A stretch of DNA of 27,024 nt from Verrucomicrobiota bacterium. Its GTDB lineage: Bacteria > Verrucomicrobiota > Verrucomicrobiia > Chthoniobacterales > UBA10450. Where the stretch lies: NCBI GenBank assembly GCA_003217965.1, contig QHNB01000229.1, positions 1-27,024 on the forward strand. Reading direction: 5' to 3'. This document shows positions 15,379 to 22,560 of this stretch, piece after piece; position 1 is the stretch's first letter; each line of letters begins with the position of its first letter. The notes beneath the pieces are model-generated. The model did no database searches. It was not told the DNA's origin and saw only the letters and a program-made list of their open reading frames with translations. Made by a program: the position numbers and the translations under genes.

Positions 15379-15564
15379 TGTCATGTTCGCCACGGCGAAT
15401 CCGTCCGGTGGCGGATCGAGCAAAGTCGAGACATCTCATTCTATTTTGCCTCGGAGAATAGTGAGAGATTAGCTCGTTCGCTTCCCGCTCACTCGGCCTT
15501 TGGCCCTCCGCCTATATCGCGCCTCCCCAAGGCGCTCCATTCCTCGACTTCGCTCGGAATGACA
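15379..15564 (+). repeat. Composite palindromic element, copy 1, interrupted
   Basis: Type B unit at 15379-15437 (TGTCATG, then a 30-base double palindrome at 15386-15415, then TCGAGCAAAGTCGAGACATCTC at 15416-15437), a 27-base spacer, and the inverted type A unit beginning GAGATT at 15465-15470 and ending GGAATGACA at 15564. About 71 bases (15471-15541) interrupt type A and are flanked by ATT on both sides. Without the interruption the element would be about 115 bases, matching copy 3. Confidence 0.75.
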
Positions 15565-15737
15565 TAATCGCGCTGAAATGGCTGGTTGTAGCTGCCGCTG
15601 TCCTCAACGGCAGAATTGTATCTGGTGGGATACGGCACTCTACAGCATTTGTAACATCCTATGCGGCCGTTCCTATCGCAGGAAGTGAATCTCAATCGCC
15701 GCAATTCGTTCGACGCGATCGCCCGAAGGACACGCGA

Positions 15738-17615
15738 TTAGCTCACAACTTCGAACAATTCTTCCGGCTGCGGATCCTTGTGCTCAGGCCCACGATTAAA
15801 CTGTAAATCATATAGGCGGCGATAGTAACCCGACTTATCGAGCAATTCCTCATGCGTGCCGATTTCCTTGATCCAACCGTGGTCCATCGCCACGATTTGG
15901 TCGGCGGAAAGGATGGTGGAGAGGCGATGTGCAATCGCAATTACGGTTTTGCCCGCCGCGAGAGTCTGCAGCGCGAGCTGGATTTGTTTTTCTGATTCTG
16001 AGTCGAGCGCCGAAGTCGCTTCGTCGAGCAGAAGAATGGGCGCGTTTTTCAGGATCGCGCGAGCGATGGCGAGGCGCTGTTGTTGGCCGCCGGAAAGGAG
16101 CATTCCTTTGTCGCCAATCACCGTGTCATAGCCGTGCGGCTGTTTAATAATGAACTGGTGCGCGTAAGCTGTTTGTGCCGCCACGTAAACTTCTTCGCGA
16201 GTGGCACCGGGCCGGCCGAAAAGAATATTATTGTAGATGGTATCGTGGAACAGAAATGTGTCCTGCGTCACAAGCCCGATCTGTTCACGCAAGGAACGCT
16301 GAGTCAGCGTCCGGAGATCACGACCATCAATCCGGATGACACCCGAGGTGGGATCGTACAAGCGCAAGATGAGCGAGAGAATCGTGCTCTTACCGGCTCC
16401 GCTTGGACCGACAAGCGCATAAGTTTTTCCAGGGTCAATTTGCAAGCTCAAATCCTTGACCGCGTCGGAATTAGTGCCCGAGTAGCGAAACGTTACGTTT
16501 TCGAGGTCGAGTTGGCCGCGTGAAGAAGCGAGTGTTTGCGCATCCGGCGCATCTTGAATTTCGGGCTCGGTGTCGAGAATTCCAAAAACGCCGACCGTCG
16601 CCGCGATCGAACGCTGCATGACGACGTGAATTTTGCTTAACGTTTTCACCGGATCGTAGAGGATAAAAATGCCGCCAATGAGGGCAAGAAAACGGCCGGC
16701 GCTGAGATTGGCGATGTAGACATAAAGAAGAGCCATCCCCACTCCAATAGCCGCCAATGTCTCAATCAAAGGTCCTGTCGCCTCCATTGCCTTGATCATG
16801 CGCATAGCGTTTCGGAACTGGAGCATCGTGCTCCGTGCGAAACTTTTGATTTGATGATCCTCGCGCGCGAAAGATTTGATCACGCGAATGCCAGCGAAAG
16901 TTTCCTGCATCGTCACTACCATTTGACCCATGTCCTCGTACTGGCGCTGCACCGCTTTGCGCGCGCGTTTGCCGAACATCTGAATGGGCAGAATGCAGCA
17001 GGGGAAGAGGACGAGTGTGGCCACGGTAAATTTCCAGTCCATGTAGAGCAGGACGGTAAGAGCGAAGATAATCGAGACTGGTTGCTTAAAGGCGTCGCTG
17101 CTGACGGCGGTCAACGCCGCTTGCATGGCGATGGTGTCGTTAGTGATGCGCGACATCAGAACGCCGGCCCGCATCTTGTTAAAAAATCCCATCGATTGGT
17201 TCACGATTTTCGCAAAGAGCTCATTGCGGATGTCGCTGACCACCCGGTTGCTCACCCAGTTCATGTAGTAAGTGTTACCGAAGGCCACGAGGCTGCGCAC
17301 GGTCATGACGGCCGGGATGAGCAGACACATCCAGACAATCGATTTCACCGAGCCGCCGGTGTTGAGCAATTCTGAATGACGAGCGACATCAGCTGGATTC
17401 GGCGCTGCGCCGTGAAATATGGTGGTGGTTACCTTTTGGAGGACGAGTGGCAAAAGACCGCTGACAACACCGAAGAGAAAGCCGAGCGCGAGGCCGAAAA
17501 TAAAACGCCATTTGTACGGCTTCACATAGCCGTAGAGTCGACGATATGGTCTCCAGCCAAGCCGGACCGTCTCGAAAAAAGAGGGCTTAGATTTTTTCCC
17601 GGCCTGATCCTTCAT
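15738..17615 (-). CDS. MsbA-like ABC exporter (fused permease-ATPase)
   Basis: A 625-residue half-transporter that should work as a homodimer in the inner membrane. Residues 30-330 form the six-helix exporter domain; the ATPase follows with Walker A GPSGAGKS (403-410), Q-loop QDTFLF (451), signature LSGGQ (507-511), Walker B ILLLDE (527-532) and switch His563. The order and spacing fit the MsbA/lipid exporter group. Its position downstream of GT9 and GT4 glycosyltransferases supports flipping of lipid A-core or another glycolipid; a drug or lipid exporter of other specificity remains possible. The ATG overlaps the GT9 stop as ATGA, so it is the last gene of a coupled operon. Confidence 0.92.
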   Translation of the reverse strand: MKDQAGKKSKPSFFETVRLGWRPYRRLYGYVKPYKWRFIFGLALGFLFGVVSGLLPLVLQKVTTTIFHGAAPNPADVARHSELLNTGGSVKSIVWMCLLIPAVMTVRSLVAFGNTYYMNWVSNRVVSDIRNELFAKIVNQSMGFFNKMRAGVLMSRITNDTIAMQAALTAVSSDAFKQPVSIIFALTVLLYMDWKFTVATLVLFPCCILPIQMFGKRARKAVQRQYEDMGQMVVTMQETFAGIRVIKSFAREDHQIKSFARSTMLQFRNAMRMIKAMEATGPLIETLAAIGVGMALLYVYIANLSAGRFLALIGGIFILYDPVKTLSKIHVVMQRSIAATVGVFGILDTEPEIQDAPDAQTLASSRGQLDLENVTFRYSGTNSDAVKDLSLQIDPGKTYALVGPSGAGKSTILSLILRLYDPTSGVIRIDGRDLRTLTQRSLREQIGLVTQDTFLFHDTIYNNILFGRPGATREEVYVAAQTAYAHQFIIKQPHGYDTVIGDKGMLLSGGQQQRLAIARAILKNAPILLLDEATSALDSESEKQIQLALQTLAAGKTVIAIAHRLSTILSADQIVAMDHGWIKEIGTHEELLDKSGYYRRLYDLQFNRGPEHKDPQPEELFEVVS

Positions 17616-18604
17616 ACGGCAGACGCCGCTGGCGCCGACAACATCGAACCGATAGCATCGATCACCGCGGCCGTCGAGATGTCGTTCATTGGGTGCTTCC
17701 CTTCCTGATATTGGAAATTACGTAGGGGCTGGGGTGAGTTTCCAAAGAGGATCGCAACCGGACTGTTCCGGGGCCGCCAATGAAACGGATTGGTTGGTCC
17801 AAACAGAATTACTTGCGGCGTTTTTGATGCGCCAGCCAAATGAGTCGGTGCGGAGTCGACTGTTACCAACAATCGCGCTTTCTCAATCAAGGCGGCGAGG
17901 GTGAGCAGATCCAGTTGGCCGGAGAGATCGACTACCGGTATTTCGAGACGGTTGCGGATGGCGGCGAGATGCCGCCGTTCAGCGGCGCTGGCTCCGCTGG
18001 ACAATACCGCCCGCAACCCCAGCTCTTTCGCGACGAACGTGATCGCCGCCGCCCAGCGATCCGTTTCCCAGAACTTATCCTCGCGTGCCGAGCCGGGATG
18101 AAAAATGGCGAATGGTTCGTCGCCGATCCGATTTTTTATGATGGCCGAGGCGTTTGCGCGGGCTGTTTCCGGCAAAACGAGCGTCAATTCGGTCATCGCG
18201 TCGACGATTCCGAGGGGTTGGAGCATTTCTTTCATCGTGCAACGGACGAATTCGGTATAGCAACGAGCGCGAAGTCTGGATTGGTGGCGGATCCGATCGG
18301 AGACGATGCGTTTCTGTGCGCCGGATAAGAGTGTAAGCCATGCCGAGCGATCGTTGCGGGTGAGATCGATGGTGCAATCGAAGCAGTGGCGACGCAGTTC
18401 AATCCATGCGCCGATGTCGCGGAGTCCACGTCTGGTAATAATGGTCTGCTGAATTCCGGAGAGAGAGGGAAGTAAGAGTTCACACTCCGGTGCTACTGCG
18501 AGCACGATCTGCGCCTGCGGTTGATGTTTGCGAATGGCGGCAATGACCGGAGTGGTCAGGATCAAATCCCCAAGCCGACGCAGTTGGATGACCAGAATTC
18601 TCAC
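17612..18604 (-). CDS. Glycosyltransferase family 9 (heptosyltransferase type)
   Basis: A 330-residue cytoplasmic GT-B enzyme. It starts MRILVIQLRRLGDLILTTPV, the typical GT9 N-terminus, and has FHPGSAREDKFWETDRWA near the middle and VTVDSAPTHLAGASKTPQ followed by LFGPTNPFHWRP in the nucleotide-sugar half. GT9 enzymes add heptose or related sugars to the lipopolysaccharide inner core. The start is a GTG (18604-18602) located inside a hairpin that begins at the stop codon of the upstream GT4 gene, with no visible Shine-Dalgarno site, which suggests dependence on translation of the upstream gene. Exact sugar and acceptor are unknown. Confidence 0.9.
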   Translation of the reverse strand: MRILVIQLRRLGDLILTTPVIAAIRKHQPQAQIVLAVAPECELLLPSLSGIQQTIITRRGLRDIGAWIELRRHCFDCTIDLTRNDRSAWLTLLSGAQKRIVSDRIRHQSRLRARCYTEFVRCTMKEMLQPLGIVDAMTELTLVLPETARANASAIIKNRIGDEPFAIFHPGSAREDKFWETDRWAAAITFVAKELGLRAVLSSGASAAERRHLAAIRNRLEIPVVDLSGQLDLLTLAALIEKARLLVTVDSAPTHLAGASKTPQVILFGPTNPFHWRPRNSPVAILFGNSPQPLRNFQYQEGKHPMNDISTAAVIDAIGSMLSAPAASAV

Positions 18605-18623
18605 GCGACAAAAAGTGTCGCGT
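18603..18623 (-). promoter_or_regulatory. Hairpin spanning the GT4 stop / GT9 start junction
   Basis: ACGCGACA (18603-18610) and TGTCGCGT (18616-18623) are perfect 8-base arms around a 5-base loop. In the mRNA the 5' arm starts in the last base of the GT4 stop codon and the 3' arm contains the first two bases of the GT9 GTG start. This is seen directly; a role in coupling or attenuation is inferred. There is no long T run that would make it a standard terminator (the loop gives CTTTT only). Confidence 0.6.
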
Positions 18624-19834
18624 CACATTTCCATGGCCCGTTCATAAGCGGCGAGCAATCGCTGGCGAAAATGATCCCAGGTGAAATTATCCACGACTCG
18701 CTTCCGCGCCGCGACGCTCATTGTCGGAACGATCTCTGGGTGCCGGTAAAAATGTTCGATGGCACAGGCAATGGCATCAACATCGCCCGAAGGCACAATG
18801 ATGCCATCAACGCCATCACGCACGACGTCGCCTGACTCGCGGGTTACCACTTGGGGCAGTCCACAGGCGGCTGCTTCGTAGGTAACCTTCGCGCTGCCTT
18901 CGAGCTGAGAGGGGAAAACGTGAATGGTCGCCTCTTTTAGATAATTCTCCACGTCCTGCGCAAAACCAATGACGCGAATGTTGTTGCGCCAGAATTTCTT
19001 GAGATGCCGCTTCGCCTCATCGTGGACGGCGCCGAGCAGCCACAGCTCGGCTTTTGGTAAATTGAGCCTGTGCCACGCCTTGAGCAGGTGATGAATCCCC
19101 TTGCGCTGGATGAGGGCTCCGGAAAAAATCGCCCGAAAAATCGGTGGGCGCGCTCCAGGTTGGAAGCGCTGGATATCGACACCGCGTGGTAGATAAAAAA
19201 GTTTCTCTTCAGAAATTCCGCGCGCGCGAAACGTGTCAGCGGCTTTTTCCGACAGAACAACAAGCAGCGTGGCAAGATCATACTCTTCGATGGAGCGGCC
19301 CGGCTGCATCGCCAAATCATTTTTCCACCGGCCGAACGGCGTTCGGGCACTGGACTGCGTTAGATCTGCGCGCGGCGCTATTTTTTCTGCGATGTCGCGA
19401 TGCCAGGTCGGGATTTCGACTACCGACGGAATCTCCATCCGGCGTGCGACGCGCAACGTTTCCAAGCAATCGCCCGACCAACTGTGAACCAAGTCGTAGC
19501 GGCCCGTAGCCAGGTGGCGCGATGCGATCCAATCGAGATATCTTTTCTTTGCACCATAATAATAAGGCCGTTCGAGCGATGAGAGCAGGCGCACCGGATG
19601 CCAGCGCAAGGATTGTATGAACGAGCCCGGAATTTCCCGTTGCCGATTATCATACGCGATCGCTTTGCCGAGGAAACCGCCATGATATGACGCGCGCAGG
19701 GTTTCAAAGGCATCGGTATCGAGGCCCCAGCCTCCGACCCTGGCAAAAATCGAGTAGAGCAAGCTTTTCGGGAGCCTGGGCCATTCCGTCGCGACGAATG
19801 GCGGAGCAGCGTCCTTTAGTGTTTCACCCGGCAT
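18623..19834 (-). CDS. Glycosyltransferase family 4
   Basis: A GT-B glycosyltransferase of 403 residues (ATG at 19834). The C-terminal half carries the GT4 features: FSGALIQRKGIHHLLKAW, LWLLGAVHDEAKRHLKKF, FVFPSQ-type segment HVFPSQLEGSAKVTYEAAACG with the nucleotide-sugar binding Glu, and GVDGIIVPSGDVDAI. The N-terminal acceptor half has GRYDLVHSWSGDCLETLRVA. The frame opens with a TTG at 19864 (adds ten residues, up to IRMPGE), which would leave only 11 bases to the divergent WaaG-like start; I prefer the ATG but cannot exclude the TTG. First gene of the minus-strand GT4-GT9-ABC operon. The acceptor is probably a lipopolysaccharide core or other surface glycan. Confidence 0.88.
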   Translation of the reverse strand: MPGETLKDAAPPFVATEWPRLPKSLLYSIFARVGGWGLDTDAFETLRASYHGGFLGKAIAYDNRQREIPGSFIQSLRWHPVRLLSSLERPYYYGAKKRYLDWIASRHLATGRYDLVHSWSGDCLETLRVARRMEIPSVVEIPTWHRDIAEKIAPRADLTQSSARTPFGRWKNDLAMQPGRSIEEYDLATLLVVLSEKAADTFRARGISEEKLFYLPRGVDIQRFQPGARPPIFRAIFSGALIQRKGIHHLLKAWHRLNLPKAELWLLGAVHDEAKRHLKKFWRNNIRVIGFAQDVENYLKEATIHVFPSQLEGSAKVTYEAAACGLPQVVTRESGDVVRDGVDGIIVPSGDVDAIACAIEHFYRHPEIVPTMSVAARKRVVDNFTWDHFRQRLLAAYERAMEM

Positions 19835-19875
19835 GCGAATAAGTATTGTGCTGACGCCGCGCAAGTAAAGACTTG

Positions 19876-21009
19876 ATGACGCAGGAAAATTTGAAGATTG
19901 GATTTGTTCGCCGCGGGTTTTCTCCGAGCGGCGGTGCTGAAATCTATCTGCGGCGCTTGGCCCATGGCGTCCTGGCCGCGGGCTATGAGGTTGTCCTTTT
20001 CACCACGGCAGCATGGCCGGAGACGGAATGGCCAGGGAAAATCCACCGCATCGCTGCGAGTGGGCCTGTCGAATTTGCGGACGAGTTGGAGCGCGTTAAT
20101 CCGCGGAGTCATTGTCATCTCCTTATCAGTCTGGAGCGCGTCTGGCACTGCGATTTTTTTCGTGCCGGTGACGGCGTCCACCGAGCATGGCTTGAGCGTC
20201 GCGCGCGATTCGACGCTCCCTTACGAAAATTTGCGCGCGCATTTAGCCGGAAACATGAGGAAATCCTGCGATTGGAAAAAGCATTGCTCGGCAATGGCGG
20301 AGCTGGTCGGATCATCGCCAACTCCGCCATGGTACGCGATGAGATCGTCAATTACTATGGATTTCCGGGAGAGGCGATTGATTTAATTCGCAACGGTATT
20401 CGGGTCTCGGAATTTGGCCCGGCACCGCTCAAGCGTGCGGCGGCACGGAGCCAACTACATCTCGCCGAAACCGACATTGCGGTACTCTTTCTCGGCTCTG
20501 GTTGGGAACGGAAAGGTTTGCGTTTTGCCATTGCCACTGTCGAATCGCTTCGCGACGATCGGCTTCGGCTGCTCGTGGCCGGACGAGGCAACCAAGGCAG
20601 ATTTCGCTCACGCAAGGTCCATTTTTTCGGAGAAGTGGGCGACGTCCGGCCGCTCTTGTCAGCAGCCGATATTTTCCTTCTACCGACTCTGTATGATCCG
20701 TTCTCCAACGCGTCGCTTGAGGCGATGGCAGCAGGGCTGCCCGTAGTGACGACGCGGGCCAACGGATGCAGTGAAATCATTGAAGAGAAAATTCACGGCT
20801 CAATCGTGGACCGAGCCGACAACATCGTTGCACTCGCTGCGGCGTTGCGCTTTTGGAGCGATGAATCGCGCCGAAAAAAAGCTCAGCTGATTCTGCTTGA
20901 ACACGCAACCCAATTTGATTTATCGCGTCACATCGCCCAAACGCTCGAGATCGTACTCTCTTATCCCGCAGCAGCGGCATCGACATCAGGAAAAATGCGA
21001 AAGACCTGA
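19876..21009 (+). CDS. Glycosyltransferase family 4, WaaG-like
   Basis: The 377-residue product starts IGFVRRGFSPSGGAEIYLRR, with the Gly-Gly loop of GT4 enzymes, and carries LERVWHCDFFRAGDGVHRAW, a segment seen in WaaG-type lipopolysaccharide core glucosyltransferases. The donor half has FLGSGWERKGLRFAI, VHFFGEVGDVRPLLSAADIF and LPTLYDPFSNASLEAMAAGLP (Glu of the E-x7-E region). The likely task is adding a hexose to the inner core on the cytoplasmic side. ATG at 19876 (a TTG at 19873 is also in frame). It diverges from the GT4-GT9-ABC operon and its last 49 bases overlap the end of the STAS gene. Confidence 0.88.
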   Translation: MTQENLKIGFVRRGFSPSGGAEIYLRRLAHGVLAAGYEVVLFTTAAWPETEWPGKIHRIAASGPVEFADELERVNPRSHCHLLISLERVWHCDFFRAGDGVHRAWLERRARFDAPLRKFARAFSRKHEEILRLEKALLGNGGAGRIIANSAMVRDEIVNYYGFPGEAIDLIRNGIRVSEFGPAPLKRAAARSQLHLAETDIAVLFLGSGWERKGLRFAIATVESLRDDRLRLLVAGRGNQGRFRSRKVHFFGEVGDVRPLLSAADIFLLPTLYDPFSNASLEAMAAGLPVVTTRANGCSEIIEEKIHGSIVDRADNIVALAAALRFWSDESRRKKAQLILLEHATQFDLSRHIAQTLEIVLSYPAAAASTSGKMRKT

Positions 21010-21296
21010 TCGAGTCGCGCGATTTCAAAGATTGGTCTTACATTTTCCTGTAGGCTGGCGAGGGCAAATTTGCCGCCGTATTTTTCTACGCTCTGCATTG
21101 CTTCAATGAGGATAGCGAGACCGGAGCTGTCGATGTAGCTCACCTTGGCCAGATCGACAATCAGGTTGCGCGGTTTCTCCTTCACCACCGCAGTGAGGGT
21201 GGCGGCGATGCGTGGCGAAACATGCAAATCGATTTCTCCCTCCAGAGGAATGATTGTCGGGCGGGCGGCCGCGGCTGCTTGAGGCGTTCTTTTCAT
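20961..21296 (-). CDS. STAS-domain protein (anti-sigma factor antagonist type)
   Basis: A 111-residue single STAS domain: IIPLEGEIDLHVSPRI (residues 15-30), LIVDLAKVSYIDSSGLAILIEA (45-66) and KFALASLQENVRPIFEIARLDQVF. The DSSGL loop holds the serine (Ser57/Ser58) that is phosphorylated in SpoIIAA-type antagonists, so control by a partner kinase is possible. No kinase or sigma factor gene lies in the window. I chose the ATG at 21296; the longer frame to 21446 overlaps the HAD gene. It sits 22 bases after the HAD gene, probably in one transcript, and its 3' end overlaps the convergent glycosyltransferase by 49 bases. Confidence 0.88.
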   Translation of the reverse strand: MKRTPQAAAAARPTIIPLEGEIDLHVSPRIAATLTAVVKEKPRNLIVDLAKVSYIDSSGLAILIEAMQSVEKYGGKFALASLQENVRPIFEIARLDQVFRIFPDVDAAAAG

Positions 21297-21318
21297 CCAA
21301 AACCGAATCGGCAATGCG

Positions 21319-22008
21319 TCACCATCCGAGGGTATCGATAACGCCGTCAACATCGGAAAAGTCTTCAAAGAAAAAATCTGGATGGCACGCTTGCAAACGT
21401 TCCCGCGACCAACTTCCCGTTCCGACGGCAATCGTCCGCGCCCCAAATGCTTTGCCGCAGGCTATGTCGTGACCGGTATCGCCGATGACATCAATTTGCG
21501 CGGAATCAAAGTCGTGCCCGTGTCTTTCCTGAGCACGTTGCCTGGCGAACGTCCCCAGCTCATTGCGGTCGTGGTGATCGTCGGCGAAAGCGCCGAATTC
21601 GAAGAATTGCCAGAGGCCATAGTGCGTTAGCTTCAATTCTGCCCCGCGGCGCAAGTTTCCCGTGAGCAACGCCAGAACCCGATCTGGGCGCGGTTTCAAA
21701 CGTTCCAGAATTTCGCGAATGCCGGGCAATACCCGACCTTGTAATTGTGGCAGCAATTTGGCTAGACCAGCCACGTACTCATCCAGAAACGATTCAAGAT
21801 TTTCGGGTGTCGGTTCGATTCGGTATTTTCGCAAAATATTCGTCGCGATCGTGACATCGGTGCGTCCGGCGATCTCAATATCCGAAAAATCATCTTGCCT
21901 GCCGAAGCGGCGCTCGACGATTTCTTGCAACGCCTTGACTCCGGCGCCGAGGGTAGCAATCAGCGTCGAATCAATATCGAAAAGAAGAAGCCGCTTAGTT
22001 TTTGTCAT
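21319..22008 (-). CDS. HAD-superfamily hydrolase (phosphoglycolate phosphatase-like)
   Basis: A 229-residue phosphatase-type HAD protein. Motif I is LLFDIDSTL (Asp11, Asp13), with Ser replacing the usual Gly of DxDGT; motif II ALLTGN (Thr116), motif III Lys126 and motif IV VIGDTGHDIACG (Asp177, Asp181) are all present. The helical cap lies between residues 25 and 90. Substrate unknown; 2-phosphoglycolate-like small phosphates are typical. The start ATG (22008-22006) is the terminal ATGACA of a palindromic intergenic repeat, and there is no other in-frame start between it and motif I. The upstream ATG at 22050 would translate the repeat itself. Likely cotranscribed with the STAS gene. Confidence 0.9.
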   Translation of the reverse strand: MTKTKRLLLFDIDSTLIATLGAGVKALQEIVERRFGRQDDFSDIEIAGRTDVTIATNILRKYRIEPTPENLESFLDEYVAGLAKLLPQLQGRVLPGIREILERLKPRPDRVLALLTGNLRRGAELKLTHYGLWQFFEFGAFADDHHDRNELGTFARQRAQERHGHDFDSAQIDVIGDTGHDIACGKAFGARTIAVGTGSWSRERLQACHPDFFFEDFSDVDGVIDTLGW

Positions 22009-22137
22009 TCCGAGCGAAGCCGAAGAATCTCTAACTATTCCGTGGGCCAAAAAATAAAGTGAGATGTCTCCCGCCTCGGCGGGTAAACTGTTTCGCTCGA
22101 TCCGCCACCGGACGGATTCGCCGTGGTGAACATGACA
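22003..22137 (-). repeat. Composite palindromic element, copy 2
   Basis: On the minus strand: type B unit from 22137 to 22061 (TGTCATG, a 30-base double palindrome, TCGAGCGAAA, an extra insertion with the palindrome CCCGCC-GA-GGCGGG at 22070-22083, then GAGACATCTC), a 29-base spacer, and the inverted type A unit 22031-22003 ending GGAATGACA. The terminal ATG is the start codon of the HAD gene. Confidence 0.8.
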
Positions 22138-22141
22138 AAAG

Positions 22142-22168
22142 GCTGTAGCGCCGTATCGGCGCTACAGC
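22142..22168. repeat. Perfect 12-base-arm hairpin
   Basis: GCTGTAGCGCCG (22142-22153) and CGGCGCTACAGC (22157-22168) are perfect inverted arms around TAT. It sits between the composite element and the second repeat family and shares CTACAGC with the other islands. No T run follows on either strand, so I do not call it a terminator. Confidence 0.75.
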
Positions 22169-22169
22169 A

Positions 22170-22224
22170 AATAATCGATTCCGCTGGGGACTCCGAAAGC
22201 CTTCGCGAGCAAGCAAGCGGACAC
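22170..22224 (-). repeat. Second repeat family, long copy
   Basis: The minus strand matches 24624-24679 over about 55 bases with few differences; shared blocks include GTGTCCGCT, TGCTCGCGAA, GCTTTCGGAGTCC and CAGCGGAAT. It is noncoding and lies next to a composite element, as at 24.6 kb. Confidence 0.7.
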
Positions 22225-22253
22225 TACAGTTGCTCGGAATTACGCGCACGCTG

Positions 22254-22430
22254 CTAAAGCGTCGGCGGTGTAATCATGAGGACGGCAATCATAGCTGCGA
22301 GCAAGGCCAGGAATCCAATCGTTACCGCAATGAGGAGAGTCGTCCGAACCGGGTCCCGCGTCTTGCTGCGCGGGCGAAACGATAAGCGATCGAAATTTTG
22401 CGATGGCTCGCTCGGCTTCGCTTTGAACAT
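22254..22430 (-). CDS. Small single-helix membrane protein, unknown function
   Basis: A 58-residue frame from the ATG at 22430: a polar, basic N-terminal part (SFRPRSKTRDPVRT) followed by one hydrophobic helix (LLIAVTIGFLALLAAMIAVLMI, residues 33-54) and a short PPTL tail. The layout is that of a small inner-membrane protein with the N-terminus inside. It diverges from lepA with a 130-base gap. The frame is open back to 22604 inside lepA, which is not credible. I recognise no family, so this could still be a chance frame, but the charged segment followed by a clean membrane helix argues for a gene. Confidence 0.45.
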   Translation of the reverse strand: MFKAKPSEPSQNFDRLSFRPRSKTRDPVRTTLLIAVTIGFLALLAAMIAVLMITPPTL

Positions 22431-22560
22431 TTCATCGTTAAGATAGCAATCGGATTGCTCTCCTGTCGAGCGAGGGCCGAACATCGCAATGCCGACCGGC
22501 TTTGAAAGCGACTGCTGCAAATTGACCCGCCCGGAGCGCACCCGCATAATGCGGCTCTTC

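Larger units (their letters stand above)
15214..15737. other. Repeat-rich intergenic region
   Basis: This 524-base spacer between the starts of the PHP gene and the end of the ABC exporter gene has no credible gene. It holds a fragment of the second repeat family (15327-15346), a composite palindromic element interrupted by about 71 bases (15379-15564), and a hairpin CTGCCG/CGGCAG (15592-15597 with 15608-15613) followed by a CTACAGCA copy at 15639-15646. The short open frames here read repeat sequence (for example a VIPSEVEE peptide on the minus strand) and are rejected as genes. Confidence 0.8.

Noticed and set aside
15224..15439. 71-residue minus-strand frame upstream of the PHP gene
   Set aside because: It lies over repeat DNA, has no recognisable domain and no supporting context.
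15379..15564. Possible CRISPR array
   Set aside because: Units are not regularly spaced direct repeats; they are inverted pairs found in separate spacers, with no cas genes.
15489..15704. 71-residue minus-strand frame in the 15.2-15.7 kb spacer
   Set aside because: Its VIPSEVEE peptide is the translated type A palindrome, not a conserved protein.
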